A DNA stretch of 42,830 nt from Holophagales bacterium (lineage in GTDB: Bacteria > Acidobacteriota > Thermoanaerobaculia > Multivoradales > Multivoraceae), in contig VYDI01000036.1 of NCBI GenBank assembly GCA_009843505.1, positions 1 to 42,830 on the forward strand. Reading direction: 5' to 3'. Below the pieces are notes generated by a model, which did no database searches, had not been told where the DNA came from, and worked only from the letters and a program-made list of their open reading frames with translations. Made by a program: the position numbers and the translations under genes. Each line of letters begins with the position of its first letter. Positions within the stretch are counted from its first letter, which is position 1. Shown here piece by piece: positions 7,412-17,137 of the stretch.

Positions 7412-9158
7412 CGCTTCGGCCGTTGCCGCCGCGCTCCTGCTGGGACTGACCGCGGTCCCGGCGGCGGCGGGCGACGTGACTGTGCAACTGACCACCTCCG
7501 CGCGCAGCGAGGCGGTGAAGTGGTACGCGCGCCACCTGGATTGCGAGCCGATCGAGGGCCGCGCCGAGGCGATCGACTGCGGCAACGCGGTGATCGAGTT
7601 CAACCAGGGCCCGATCATGGGCGCCAGCCAGGGCACCGGCATCGACCACCTCGGCTTTTCGTTCGCCGATCTCGAGGAGAAGATGGCCGAGCTGGAGGCA
7701 GTCGGCGTGCGTGGCTCCGGAGTTCGCCTCCAGCGCTACGACGACGGTTCGACTCTCCGCGAAGAACCCGGCCTGTTCAAGGTCGGCCGCATCTTCGATC
7801 CCTGGGGCACGCGGATCGAGGTGGTCGAAGACCTGGACACGTTGGGCTTCCACCACGTCCACCTGAGCGCGAGTGATCCGGAGCGAACCCTTGGTTGGTA
7901 CCGCGAGACCTTCGGCGGCGTGCCGGAGAGCCTGCGCGGAGTACAGGACGGCCTTCGCTTCGGCGAGGTCTGGCTGTTCGCCTCGGAGCACCCCGAGGGC
8001 CAGCCGGCGCCGAGCGCCGGCCGGGCGATCGACCACCTGGCCTTCGAAGTCGCTGATCTGGACACCGCGGCCCTCGGTCTGCGCGACCGGGGCGTCCGCT
8101 TCACCTCGGATCCCGAGCGGCCGGCGGGAGGCCGTTCCGAAGCGAAGCGAGGCTTCGTGTCCGCTCCGGACAGCGTGCGCGTGGCGGTGATCGAACCGGG
8201 TTGGCAGGGAGTCGACGCGGACTTCGGGTCGGATGCGGACGAGGTCGCCTCGGCCGAGCCGTACGTCGTGCCGCGGACGCCCTGGGGCACGCCCGACCTG
8301 CAGGGAATGTGGTCCGGAAACAAGGCCCACGGCATTCCGCTCGAACGGCCGGAGGAGCTGGCTGACGTCGAGGAACTGACCGCCGAGGAGGCGGCAGCCC
8401 GCCGAGAGCGCGGCACCCTCGGAAGCATCTGGGGCTACGAACGCGAGTGGCGCGACACGACGCTCGGCTACGTCAAGTCGGCGCCGTCACGGCAGGTGGC
8501 GATGATCATCGATCCGCCGGACGGGCGTATCCCGCCGCTCACGGAAGAGGCGCTGGAGCGGCAGCGCAACGCCCGCCAGTCGTTCGGCGACTACGTCAGG
8601 CGCCGGCCCGCGGGGCCCGAAGACCTGAGCGCCTACGTCCGTTGCATCAGCCGGGGTCTGCCGGGGATGATGATGCCGTCGATCTACAACAACGGTCTCC
8701 AGATCAGCCAGAGCCCGGGCTTCGTCGCCATCCAGAAGGAGATGATCCACGAAACCCGCGTCGTCCCCACGACCGAGCGGGAGCCGCTCGGCCCCGGGAT
8801 CAGGCAGTGGTTGGGCGATCCCCAGGGTCGCTGGGAGGGTGACACCCTGGTGGTGGAGACCACGGGCTTCAACGGCCGCACGAACTACCGTGGTTCGAGC
8901 GAGAACATGAAGCTCACCGAGCGCTACACGCGGCTTGGCCCGAACCGGCTCGAGTACCGCTTCACGGTCGAGGACCCGACCGTCTGGACTCAGCCGTGGA
9001 CCGGCCGGTTCGAGTTCGAGCTCGACAACGAGCAGTACGAACTCGTCGAGTACGCCTGCCACGAAGGCAACTACGGGATGACGAACATCCTCTCCGGCGC
9101 CCGCGCCCGGGACCGCGAGGAGGCCGGCGCGGCGGAGACCGGTTCGGGAGCACAGTAG
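7362..9158 (+). CDS. Exported fusion: two VOC (glyoxalase-fold) domains plus WEGD domain
   Basis: A 598-residue three-part protein. ATG 7362 is preferred because GAGGAG precedes it by 8 bases, inside the previous gene. A signal peptide ends at PAAAG (about 36). VOC domain 1 spans about 40-160 (GIDHLGFSFADLEEKMAEL, RIFDPWGTRIEVVE). VOC domain 2 spans about 163-280 (FHHVHLSASDPERTLGWYRETFGG, IDHLAFEVADLDTAALGL). The His and Glu residues typical of metal-binding VOC enzymes occur in both (DHLGF, HHVHLS, RIEVVE). The WEGD domain follows from about 300, with GTPDLQGMW, QVAMIIDPPDGRIPPLT, GRWEGDTLVVETTGF and LVEYACHEGNYGM. Cys428 and Cys566 keep the family spacing. The fusion suggests that the WEGD fold works on the same small molecule as a VOC enzyme; this is inference. 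Confidence 0.87.
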   Translation: MATYADVKRPRPATILSASAVAAALLLGLTAVPAAAGDVTVQLTTSARSEAVKWYARHLDCEPIEGRAEAIDCGNAVIEFNQGPIMGASQGTGIDHLGFSFADLEEKMAELEAVGVRGSGVRLQRYDDGSTLREEPGLFKVGRIFDPWGTRIEVVEDLDTLGFHHVHLSASDPERTLGWYRETFGGVPESLRGVQDGLRFGEVWLFASEHPEGQPAPSAGRAIDHLAFEVADLDTAALGLRDRGVRFTSDPERPAGGRSEAKRGFVSAPDSVRVAVIEPGWQGVDADFGSDADEVASAEPYVVPRTPWGTPDLQGMWSGNKAHGIPLERPEELADVEELTAEEAAARRERGTLGSIWGYEREWRDTTLGYVKSAPSRQVAMIIDPPDGRIPPLTEEALERQRNARQSFGDYVRRRPAGPEDLSAYVRCISRGLPGMMMPSIYNNGLQISQSPGFVAIQKEMIHETRVVPTTEREPLGPGIRQWLGDPQGRWEGDTLVVETTGFNGRTNYRGSSENMKLTERYTRLGPNRLEYRFTVEDPTVWTQPWTGRFEFELDNEQYELVEYACHEGNYGMTNILSGARARDREEAGAAETGSGAQ

Positions 9159-9186
9159 AGCAGTGTCCATCAGGAGGACCGTGAGC

Positions 9187-9648
9187 ATGAGAACGAAGCC
9201 GTACCTCGCCCGCGTGGCCTTTTCGGTTCCTGGCGTTGCATTGGCCCTGAGCCTGGTCTTTCTCGCACCACCGGAACCAGCAGCCGCCCACCACGCCTTC
9301 GCCGCCGAGTTCGACGCCACGAAGCCGGTTCGGCTGCGCGGCAAGGTGACGAAGGTCGAGTGGGTGAACCCGCATGCCTGGATCCACATCGACGTCGCCG
9401 ACGAGGACGGCACGGTGACGGCCTGGATGGTCGAGTGCGGCCCGCCGGGCGCCCTGGTGCGCCGCGGCTGGAAGAAGAACTCGGTCGCGCCGGGCACCGA
9501 GGTTCTGGTCGAGGGCTACCAGGCGATCGACGGGGCGCCGCGGGCGAACGGCCGAGACGTGACGCTGCCGGACGGCCGCCGGCTGTTTGCCGGTTCCTCG
9601 GGCACTGGCGCGCCGTACGACGACCGAGAGTCCTCGGGCCAGCCGTAG
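9187..9648 (+). CDS. DUF6152 family exported protein
   Basis: A 153-residue protein. ATG 9187 is chosen because AGGAGG (9172-9177) lies 9 bases upstream; a GTG at 9181 is too close. The signal peptide ends at AAAHH. The mature part starts HHAFAAEFDATKPVRLRGKV and contains VEWVNPHAWIHIDV, ECGPPGALVRRGW and GTEVLVEGYQA, the hallmarks of DUF6152. The domain looks like a small OB-like beta barrel. Function is unknown. Members often travel with periplasmic oxidative or WEGD-type genes, as here. It follows the VOC-fusion gene by 28 bp and is probably in the same transcript. Confidence 0.88.
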   Translation: MRTKPYLARVAFSVPGVALALSLVFLAPPEPAAAHHAFAAEFDATKPVRLRGKVTKVEWVNPHAWIHIDVADEDGTVTAWMVECGPPGALVRRGWKKNSVAPGTEVLVEGYQAIDGAPRANGRDVTLPDGRRLFAGSSGTGAPYDDRESSGQP

Positions 9649-9684
9649 AGCGTCGAGGCTCGCGGCCGGAATCTGGTCGCTCCC

Positions 9685-9719
9685 TCGTTGGTTGTGTTGT
9701 GAACACATCCGATCAACGA
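9685..9719 (+). promoter_or_regulatory. Two-tier hairpin in the leader of the TonB-domain gene
   Basis: An outer stem TCGTTG...CAACGA (9685-9690 and 9714-9719) encloses a perfect inner stem TGTGTT-GTG-AACACA (9693-9707). It ends just before the strong ribosome site AGGGAGG, so it could control translation or act as an operator. It could also end the DUF6152 transcript, though no T-run follows. Confidence 0.35.
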
Positions 9720-9734
9720 CAGGGAGGTGACCAG

Positions 9735-10238
9735 ATGACGGCAGTCAGTCCGGCAAGTCTGAACAGGATCGTTGGGGCGGTGCTCGCCCTCGCTGTGGCG
9801 TTCACTCTCGGCTTCGTGGTGCGGTCTCAGTTTCCGGGGGAACGGGAGTCAGCCGCGGTGCTGGAAGCCGCGGCGGTCGAAGTGCTTCGGGAGGCGGCCG
9901 AGCAGAGACAGTCCGCTGCTGTTGGAGTCGCACTGGCGGCCGGCACCCAACAGAGCATGATGCTCCCGGAATCGAATCGGCCGGTGAAGGTCCATGATGT
10001 GGCGCCGCAGTACCCCGACCTTGCGCGGGAGGCCCGAATCCAGGGTGTCGTCATCCTGAAGACACTCATCGACGATGAGGGCAACGTGGCCGACATCGAG
10101 GTCCTGAAGTCACTGCCCATGGGACTCAGCGAGGCTGCGGTTGACGCCGTGAGGCAGTGGAAGTTCAAGCCGGCGACGGTTGACGGCACGCCGGTTCCGG
10201 CCAACCACAACGTCACGGTGAACTTCAAGCTCGGCTAG
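9735..10238 (+). CDS. TonB C-terminal domain protein (energy transducer-like)
   Basis: A 167-residue protein with an N-terminal membrane anchor (IVGAVLALAVAFTLGFVV, about 12-29), a Glu/Ala-rich linker and a TonB C-terminal domain (about 85-167). The domain carries VAPQYPDLAREARIQGVVILKTLIDDEGNVADIEVLKSLPMGLSEAAVDAVRQWKFKPAT, the usual TonB family block. It lacks the long Pro-rich spacer of a classic TonB, so it may not span the periplasm. The ribosome site AGGGAGGTGA at 9721-9730 is strong. Known TonB proteins transmit ExbB/ExbD energy to outer-membrane receptors; no exbB or exbD genes are in view. A degenerate repeat copy begins directly after the stop. Confidence 0.9.
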   Translation: MTAVSPASLNRIVGAVLALAVAFTLGFVVRSQFPGERESAAVLEAAAVEVLREAAEQRQSAAVGVALAAGTQQSMMLPESNRPVKVHDVAPQYPDLAREARIQGVVILKTLIDDEGNVADIEVLKSLPMGLSEAAVDAVRQWKFKPATVDGTPVPANHNVTVNFKLG

Positions 10239-10266
10239 CCGGCGAGGGTGCCGGCGCATCCGGTCT
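10239..10266 (-). repeat. Dispersed double-hairpin repeat, degenerate partial copy E
   Basis: Read on the plus strand, CCGGCGAGGGTGCCGGCGCA then TCCGGT closely matches the corresponding part of copy D (33070-33095). Only the stem-1 part and the outer edge remain. It starts one base after the TAG stop of the TonB-domain gene. Confidence 0.45.
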
Positions 10267-10272
10267 TGTCGC

Positions 10273-10289
10273 TCAGGCTCTAGCCTGGA
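10273..10289 (+). terminator. Possible terminator hairpin after the TonB-domain gene
   Basis: CAGGC-TCTA-GCCTG with flanking CTC/GAG pairing forms a compact GC-rich stem 35 bp past the stop. No U-tract follows, so intrinsic termination is doubtful. Confidence 0.3.
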
Positions 10290-10340
10290 GTGGTAGCGTT
10301 GCGACATCACCCAGAGACCGATGACCGAGGAGGTGTCGGA

Positions 10341-11429
10341 ATGAAGCTTGAGCGTGTCCTTCTCCTGAGCCTGGCGGTTCTCCTGGCCGCGCCGATTGCC
10401 GTTGCCGCGCAGGACGAGATTCCGCGCCGGCCCGACGGCAAGCCGGATCTCTCCGGCGCCTACGATGTGGCTACGCTGACTCCCCTCACGAGGCCGCGGG
10501 AGTTTGGCGACCGGCTGACCCTGACGGACGAAGAGGCGGCTGCGATCGCTCGCCGCAAGGCCGAGATCTACGAGGCGGACTTCAAGCCCAGCGATCCGAA
10601 TCGCGAGGCGCCGCCGGTCGGCGGGGCGCCGATCTTCGACCCGGGGCTCGAGGTCGCGTCCGGCGGCAGCGGCGGCTACAACGCGTTCTACATGGATCCG
10701 GGCGACAACGTGATCAGGATCGACGGCAAGTGGCGGACCTCGATCATCACGGATCCGCCGAACGGTCAGTATCCGGAGATGACGCCTGCCGGGATGGCGC
10801 GTACGGCAGCTCAGTTCGCGGCGTTCGGCCACAAGAACACGGGAACCGCCTGGTGGCTGGAGGAGAATGAGGACGGCTCCGGTCCCTACGACAACATGGA
10901 GCAGCGGCCCCTGCCGGAGCGCTGCCTGATGGGCTTCAGTTCGACCGGCGGCCCGCCGATGCTGCCGGCCCTCTACAACAACCACAAGCGGATCGTGCAG
11001 ACCGGAAACCACGTGATGATCCTGATCGAGATGGTCCACGACGCCCGCGTCGTACGGATCGGCGGCGAGCACGCGCCGGCCCAGGAACGGCGGTGGATGG
11101 GCGACTCGATCGGCTGGTGGGAAGGCGACACCCTGGTCGTCGACACGGCGAACTTCGGCGAAGAACCGGGTCTCGGTTCGGCCACGAAGGACCTGCACGT
11201 CGTAGAGCGTTTCCAGCGCCTGGCGGACGGCGACCTGCTGTACGGCTTCACGGTCCAAGACCCGAACGTCTGGGAGACGGCTTGGAGCGGCGAGTACGTC
11301 TGGCGGTCGACGCCCAACAAGGTCTTCGAGTACGCCTGCCACGAGGGGAACTACGCGCTGGGCAACGTGATGCGCGGTGCGCGCCTGCTGGAGGCTGACG
11401 CGATCGCCGCGGCGGGCGGAGGAGAGTAG
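10341..11429 (+). CDS. Exported WEGD-family protein
   Basis: A 362-residue exported protein of unknown function. ATG 10341 follows GAGGAGGTG. The signal peptide ends at VAAQ24. Family blocks in order: IPRRPDGKPDLSGAYDVATLTPL (27-49), SDPNREAPPVGG (84-95), GGYNAFYMD (111-119), RTSIITDPPNGQYPEMT (132-148), NTGTAWWL (166-173), LPERCLMGFSSTGGPPMLPALYNN (191-214), HVMILIEMVHDARVVRI (224-240), GDSIGWWEGDTLVVDTANF (254-272) and EYACHEGNYALGNVMRGARLLEA (330-352). Its only two cysteines are Cys195 and Cys333. It lies upstream of the second sulfatase with a 25-bp gap, so they may be co-expressed. The beta-strand-rich pattern and export suggest a periplasmic or surface role, which is inferred. Confidence 0.82.
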   Translation: MKLERVLLLSLAVLLAAPIAVAAQDEIPRRPDGKPDLSGAYDVATLTPLTRPREFGDRLTLTDEEAAAIARRKAEIYEADFKPSDPNREAPPVGGAPIFDPGLEVASGGSGGYNAFYMDPGDNVIRIDGKWRTSIITDPPNGQYPEMTPAGMARTAAQFAAFGHKNTGTAWWLEENEDGSGPYDNMEQRPLPERCLMGFSSTGGPPMLPALYNNHKRIVQTGNHVMILIEMVHDARVVRIGGEHAPAQERRWMGDSIGWWEGDTLVVDTANFGEEPGLGSATKDLHVVERFQRLADGDLLYGFTVQDPNVWETAWSGEYVWRSTPNKVFEYACHEGNYALGNVMRGARLLEADAIAAAGGGE

Positions 11430-11454
11430 TCGAGCCGGCCGGGCGTGCGAGCCC

Positions 11455-12849
11455 ATGCGCCGCTTCCGCTCTCCCGGCCTGGGAGTCCTGGGTCTGGGAC
11501 TCCTCCTGGCGGCGGCAAGCCCGCCCGCGCGCGGCGCCGACGAGTCCCCGAACATAGTCGTCTTCGTCGCCGACGACGCCGGCTGGTCCGACTTCGGCGC
11601 CTTCGGCAACCGCGCCGTGCGGACGCCGAACCTGGACCGTCTTGCGGCAACCGGGGTCGTGTTCGAGAACGCCTTCCTGACGACGGCGTCGTGCAGTCCG
11701 TCGCGGATCAGCATCCTCTCGGGCCGGTATCCGCACGCCACGGGCGCCGAGGATCTGCACACGCCGTTGCCGACCGGGGTGGATCTGCTGCCGGCCTACC
11801 TCGCCCGGGAGGGCTACTTCACCGGGCACATGCGGAAGACCCATTACGGCCCGGAGGGCGAGCGGCAGTTCGACTGGTTCTCGGAGGAGACCTGGGAAGG
11901 GCTTCCCGGTTTCCTGGACGTGGCGGGGGATCGGCCGTTCTTCCTCTGGATCGGCTTCCGGGATCCGCACCGGCCGTACTCAAGTGACGCGGTCGATCCG
12001 CCCCATGATCCGGGCGAAGTCGCGGTGCCGCCCTACCTCGTTGACGACGAGGAGACGCGGGCCGACCTGGCCCTCTACTACGACGAGATCTCGCGGATGG
12101 ACGGTGAGATCGGTCGAATGCTGGCCGAACTGGACCGCCGCGAGCTTCGGGAGGACACCCTGGTCGTCTTCCTCAGCGACAACGGGATGCCGTTCCCGCG
12201 CGCGAAGGCGACCGCGTACGACGCGGGCATCCGCACGCCGCTGATCGTCTTCTGGCCGGGCGTCACGCCGTCGGGCGCTCGCTATCCGGGCCTGACCAGC
12301 GTGATCGACTTGGCGCCGACCCTGCTGGAGGCGGCCGGGGCGGGGATCCCGGAGAGCTTCCAGGGAGAGAGCTTCGCGGCCGCCTTGACCGACCAGACCG
12401 CGCCCGGGCGCGAGTACGTGTTCGCGGAGCGCAACTGGCACAACTGCGACGAGCACATCCGAACGGTGCGGGGCGTGCGCTACAAGCTGATCCGCAACGC
12501 TTACGCGGAGCTGCCGCTCTGCACGCCGGCCGACGCCTCGCGCAGCGCATCCTGGTACAGCCTGACGGCGCGCCGCGAGGCGGGGACGTTGACGCCGGGT
12601 CAGGCGCGCCTGTTCGAGGCGCCACGGCCGGTGATCGAGGTCTACGATCTCGAGGCGGATCCGCACGAACTGGTCAACCTGGCCGGCCGGCCGGAAGTGG
12701 AGCGGATTGCCCGGCAGTTGAGCCGGGTGCTCGATGCCTGGATCGAGGAGACGGAGGACTTCCCGCCGAGCCGGAGGCGGCGGGCGGACAACACGGACCG
12801 GATCACGGGAGTGAAGTTCAGTCAGCAGGTGCCGCCGCTGGAACCGTAG
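11455..12849 (+). CDS. Secreted sulfatase (S1 family, heparan N-sulfatase-like)
   Basis: A 464-residue sulfatase. It has a signal peptide ending near ARGA28, then NIVVFVADDAGWSDFG (metal ligands Asp40/Asp41) and the signature CSPSR at 80-84, where Cys80 would become formylglycine. MRKTHYGPEGERQFDWF and FLSDNGMPFPRAKATAYDAGIRTPL match the conserved metal/substrate parts. The overall layout resembles sulfamidase (SGSH)-like members that cleave N- or O-sulfate from glycans. ATG 11455 has only a weak ribosome site, so it may rely on coupling to the WEGD gene 25 bp upstream. Glycan specificity is inferred only. Repeat copy B follows the stop. Confidence 0.92.
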   Translation: MRRFRSPGLGVLGLGLLLAAASPPARGADESPNIVVFVADDAGWSDFGAFGNRAVRTPNLDRLAATGVVFENAFLTTASCSPSRISILSGRYPHATGAEDLHTPLPTGVDLLPAYLAREGYFTGHMRKTHYGPEGERQFDWFSEETWEGLPGFLDVAGDRPFFLWIGFRDPHRPYSSDAVDPPHDPGEVAVPPYLVDDEETRADLALYYDEISRMDGEIGRMLAELDRRELREDTLVVFLSDNGMPFPRAKATAYDAGIRTPLIVFWPGVTPSGARYPGLTSVIDLAPTLLEAAGAGIPESFQGESFAAALTDQTAPGREYVFAERNWHNCDEHIRTVRGVRYKLIRNAYAELPLCTPADASRSASWYSLTARREAGTLTPGQARLFEAPRPVIEVYDLEADPHELVNLAGRPEVERIARQLSRVLDAWIEETEDFPPSRRRRADNTDRITGVKFSQQVPPLEP

Positions 12850-12856
12850 CGTCGTT

Positions 12857-12909
12857 GACGGATGCCGCCTTCGGCGGATGCCGGCGGGGACGCCGGCGCA
12901 CCCAGTAGG
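12857..12909 (-). repeat. Dispersed double-hairpin repeat, copy B
   Basis: On the minus strand it reads CTGGGTGCGCCGGCGTCCCC then CGCCGGC, with stem 1 unchanged. Stem 2 is CCGCC-GAA-GGCGG instead of CCGGCGC-GAA-GCGCCGG. Both sides of the stem have changed while pairing and the GAA loop are kept, which suggests selection on structure. It fills the gap between two convergent genes. Confidence 0.75.
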
Positions 12910-12920
12910 CGCTGTCGTAC

Positions 12921-14834
<1,914 letters not shown>

Positions 14835-15473
14835 ATGACGTTCTCCTGGAGGGCTACCCTGGTTCTTGCGCTGGGCATTCTGCCAGTTGCGGCCGCTTCG
14901 GAACCGGCCCACGGCGGGCCCAGGGGCGTCGCCGTGCTCGTAGCCGATGCCGATGACGAGCGGATCGCCATGGTGGGCGAGGCGGTTTCGTTCTGGAACG
15001 AGGCCGTCTCGGTTCTGGGACTGGCCGCGCCCTTCTCGAAACCAGGGCGTGACGCTCCTTCGGAGGGACTGCGGCCGTTCGAGAACTACGCCCACCAGCT
15101 CTCGCAGCTTGCCGGCCGCCTCGATTCGTCGTTCCCGGGGCCCCAACCGCCGGAAGCGCTCTTCCGGGTCGACGCTGAGGTCGTCGTGCTGCTCTCCGCC
15201 CAGAGTCTCATGCCCTTCGCCTGGCCTTACGGCGACGATGGCCGCTACTTCATCGCCATTCCCGCCGGCGACGAGCGCGACAACGTCGTGCGCAACGTGA
15301 TCGCCCACGAACTCGGGCACGTTCTTGGGCTGAAACACCTGCGGGAGCCGGGCGTTCTGATGTGCCAGCCCTGTGACACCTCGGCGCGCAGCGGCGACCA
15401 ACCGCGATTCCTGCCGTTGACCGACCTCGACCGCGAGCGACTACGCTCCTTCCTCGGAGGAACCGAACCATGA
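14835..15473 (+). CDS. Exported zinc metalloprotease-like protein (HExxHxxGxxH)
   Basis: A 212-residue protein with a short signal peptide (MTFSWRATLVLALGILPVAAASE). The metzincin zinc motif HELGHVLGLKH (158-168) is followed by GVLMCQPC, where the Met could form the Met-turn. This is a matrixin-like minimal peptidase. Two cysteines (177 and 180) follow directly. The start shares the CATATG palindrome with the CocE gene, so both promoters must lie inside neighbouring coding sequence. The ribosome site is weak here (GTGGGG); a GTG at 14826 in the same frame is an alternative. It overlaps the phosphatase gene by ATGA, suggesting one transcript. Confidence 0.8.
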   Translation: MTFSWRATLVLALGILPVAAASEPAHGGPRGVAVLVADADDERIAMVGEAVSFWNEAVSVLGLAAPFSKPGRDAPSEGLRPFENYAHQLSQLAGRLDSSFPGPQPPEALFRVDAEVVVLLSAQSLMPFAWPYGDDGRYFIAIPAGDERDNVVRNVIAHELGHVLGLKHLREPGVLMCQPCDTSARSGDQPRFLPLTDLDRERLRSFLGGTEP

Positions 15474-17110
15474 TGCCTGTCTGGACCCGGAGACGCTTCA
15501 TCGCCACCGCGGCCGCCGCGGCCGCAGGAACCGGTCTTAGCCGTTCGCCGGCGCTTTCCGACGACGGCTGGCGTGCCGGGCCGCTCCAGCATCTGATTCC
15601 GGCGGCCAGCCACGACCGGGTGGCGCTCAAGTGCTCATTCGCCGAGTCCCTCGACTTCGTGCCGGAGTTGCGCATCGGCGGCCGCGTGGTCGCGGGCCGG
15701 AGCACGGACACGGACAGGCGCTTCTTCTCCTTCGACGCGCCCGGTCTGGAACCGGACACCGAGTACGCGCTGCAACTGCTCGGCGGTGGAGAGGCGCTGT
15801 GCGACCCGTGGCCGCTCCGGACGTTCCCGCTGCCCTCGGCCCAGCCCGAGTCGGTCCGGTTTCTCGCCTACACCTGCGCCGGCGGCCACCCCGAGTCGGG
15901 CTTCTTCCTGCCGCTGGCCGTTCGCCGCAGGCTGTTGAGGCGGGCGCTCTCCTTCCGCCCGCGGGCTCTGATAGCGATCGGTGACCACATCTACTGGGAT
16001 CAGCGGACGGTGCTCTACAACCGCAGCGAGGAGCGAGGCCGGCGTTCCCGCGAGTTCTACGAACGAATCGGCTGGCTGGATCTGAGCCTGCCCGCGCTCG
16101 GAACGAGCAACGAGATCTCGCTCAAGGCCGCGGTCGGGCCGCAGATCGCAGAGCTGTACGGGGTCATGCTCCGGTCGACGCCTTCCTACTTCGTCAGCGA
16201 CGACCACGACTACTACGAGAACGACGATGCCGACCCCCAGATGGTCACCCTGCCGCCCGACCGCTACCAGGTGGACTTTGCCCGATTCACCCGCAACGCC
16301 TACCTGCCCGAGTTCCTCCCCGACATCGAGCGGCCGCGGGCGATCTCCGGCGCCGGCGCCGGCGACCGGGAGCCCGGCATCTCCGAGGCCTTCGGCACGT
16401 TCCGCTACGGCCGGCTGGCCGAAGTCCTGATCTACGACTGCGCCCGCTACCTTTCGCTCAAGGGCGTCCATGCCGGCCTGGTGCCGCCGGAGGCGGAGCA
16501 CTGGCTGCACCAGCGCACGCGGGACCAGGCGGTCTCGCAGGTGTTCCACGTTCCGTCGCACCCGTTTGGCTGGTCGGCCGGGAAGTGGCGGGAGTGGTAT
16601 CCGGACGTCGCCGACCTCGACGACGGCGGCGCCACCGTGTCGCGGATCGGCGACTTCGCGGGCAGCAACTTCAGGCTGACGACGGAGCGGGAGAAGTACT
16701 TCTGGCAGGAGGGCTGGTGGCGGCAGCATCAGCGCCTGCTGGAGTCGCTGACCTCCCAGCAGCAGCGGGCCGGCATCGTTCTCTCGGGCGACCTGCATGC
16801 GATCGGCCACTCCGTCCTCGAACGCAGCGGCAGCATGGATCTCTCGGCCAACCCGGTCCATGCGGTGCTGACCGGTCCGCTGGGCACACTGACCGGCTGG
16901 CCGTCGGCCGCGCGGGGGACGCCACCCCTGGCGGCCACCGCGGTGGTGCAGGACGTGCGCGGCGAGACCTTCGAGAAGAACGGCTTCGCGCTCTTCGACG
17001 TGACGCCGTCGGAGGTCACGGTGCGGCTGTTCGCGTGGAAGACGGGAGAGCCGGAGTCAGCGATCGACGAGCTCGAGCCGTACCACACGGCTGTCATCCG
17101 GCGCGGGTGA
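15470..17110 (+). CDS. PhoD-like metallophosphatase with Tat signal
   Basis: A 546-residue alkaline phosphatase D-like phosphohydrolase. The N-terminus has a twin-arginine signal (TRRRFIATAAAAAAG at 6-20), so it is probably exported folded with its metals. A fibronectin-like domain follows (about 40-125, LKCSFAESLDFVPELRIGG). The metallophosphatase core has FLAYTCAGG, AIGDHIYWD, YFVSDDHDYYENDDAD and VLSGDLHAIGHS, the expected metal ligands. Known PhoD enzymes are phosphodiesterases needing iron and calcium. ATG 15470 overlaps the stop of the metalloprotease gene; ATG 15473 is equally possible. An AbgT transporter follows by 27 bp. Confidence 0.88.
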   Translation: MMPVWTRRRFIATAAAAAAGTGLSRSPALSDDGWRAGPLQHLIPAASHDRVALKCSFAESLDFVPELRIGGRVVAGRSTDTDRRFFSFDAPGLEPDTEYALQLLGGGEALCDPWPLRTFPLPSAQPESVRFLAYTCAGGHPESGFFLPLAVRRRLLRRALSFRPRALIAIGDHIYWDQRTVLYNRSEERGRRSREFYERIGWLDLSLPALGTSNEISLKAAVGPQIAELYGVMLRSTPSYFVSDDHDYYENDDADPQMVTLPPDRYQVDFARFTRNAYLPEFLPDIERPRAISGAGAGDREPGISEAFGTFRYGRLAEVLIYDCARYLSLKGVHAGLVPPEAEHWLHQRTRDQAVSQVFHVPSHPFGWSAGKWREWYPDVADLDDGGATVSRIGDFAGSNFRLTTEREKYFWQEGWWRQHQRLLESLTSQQQRAGIVLSGDLHAIGHSVLERSGSMDLSANPVHAVLTGPLGTLTGWPSAARGTPPLAATAVVQDVRGETFEKNGFALFDVTPSEVTVRLFAWKTGEPESAIDELEPYHTAVIRRG

Positions 17111-17137
17111 CCGGGTTGGTCCGCTACTGTTCCGCGG

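Noticed and set aside
15470..17110. Purple acid phosphatase or calcineurin-type identity for the Tat-exported phosphatase
   Set aside because: The Tat signal, N-terminal beta domain, GDHIYWD and DDHDYYENDDAD match PhoD-like enzymes better.
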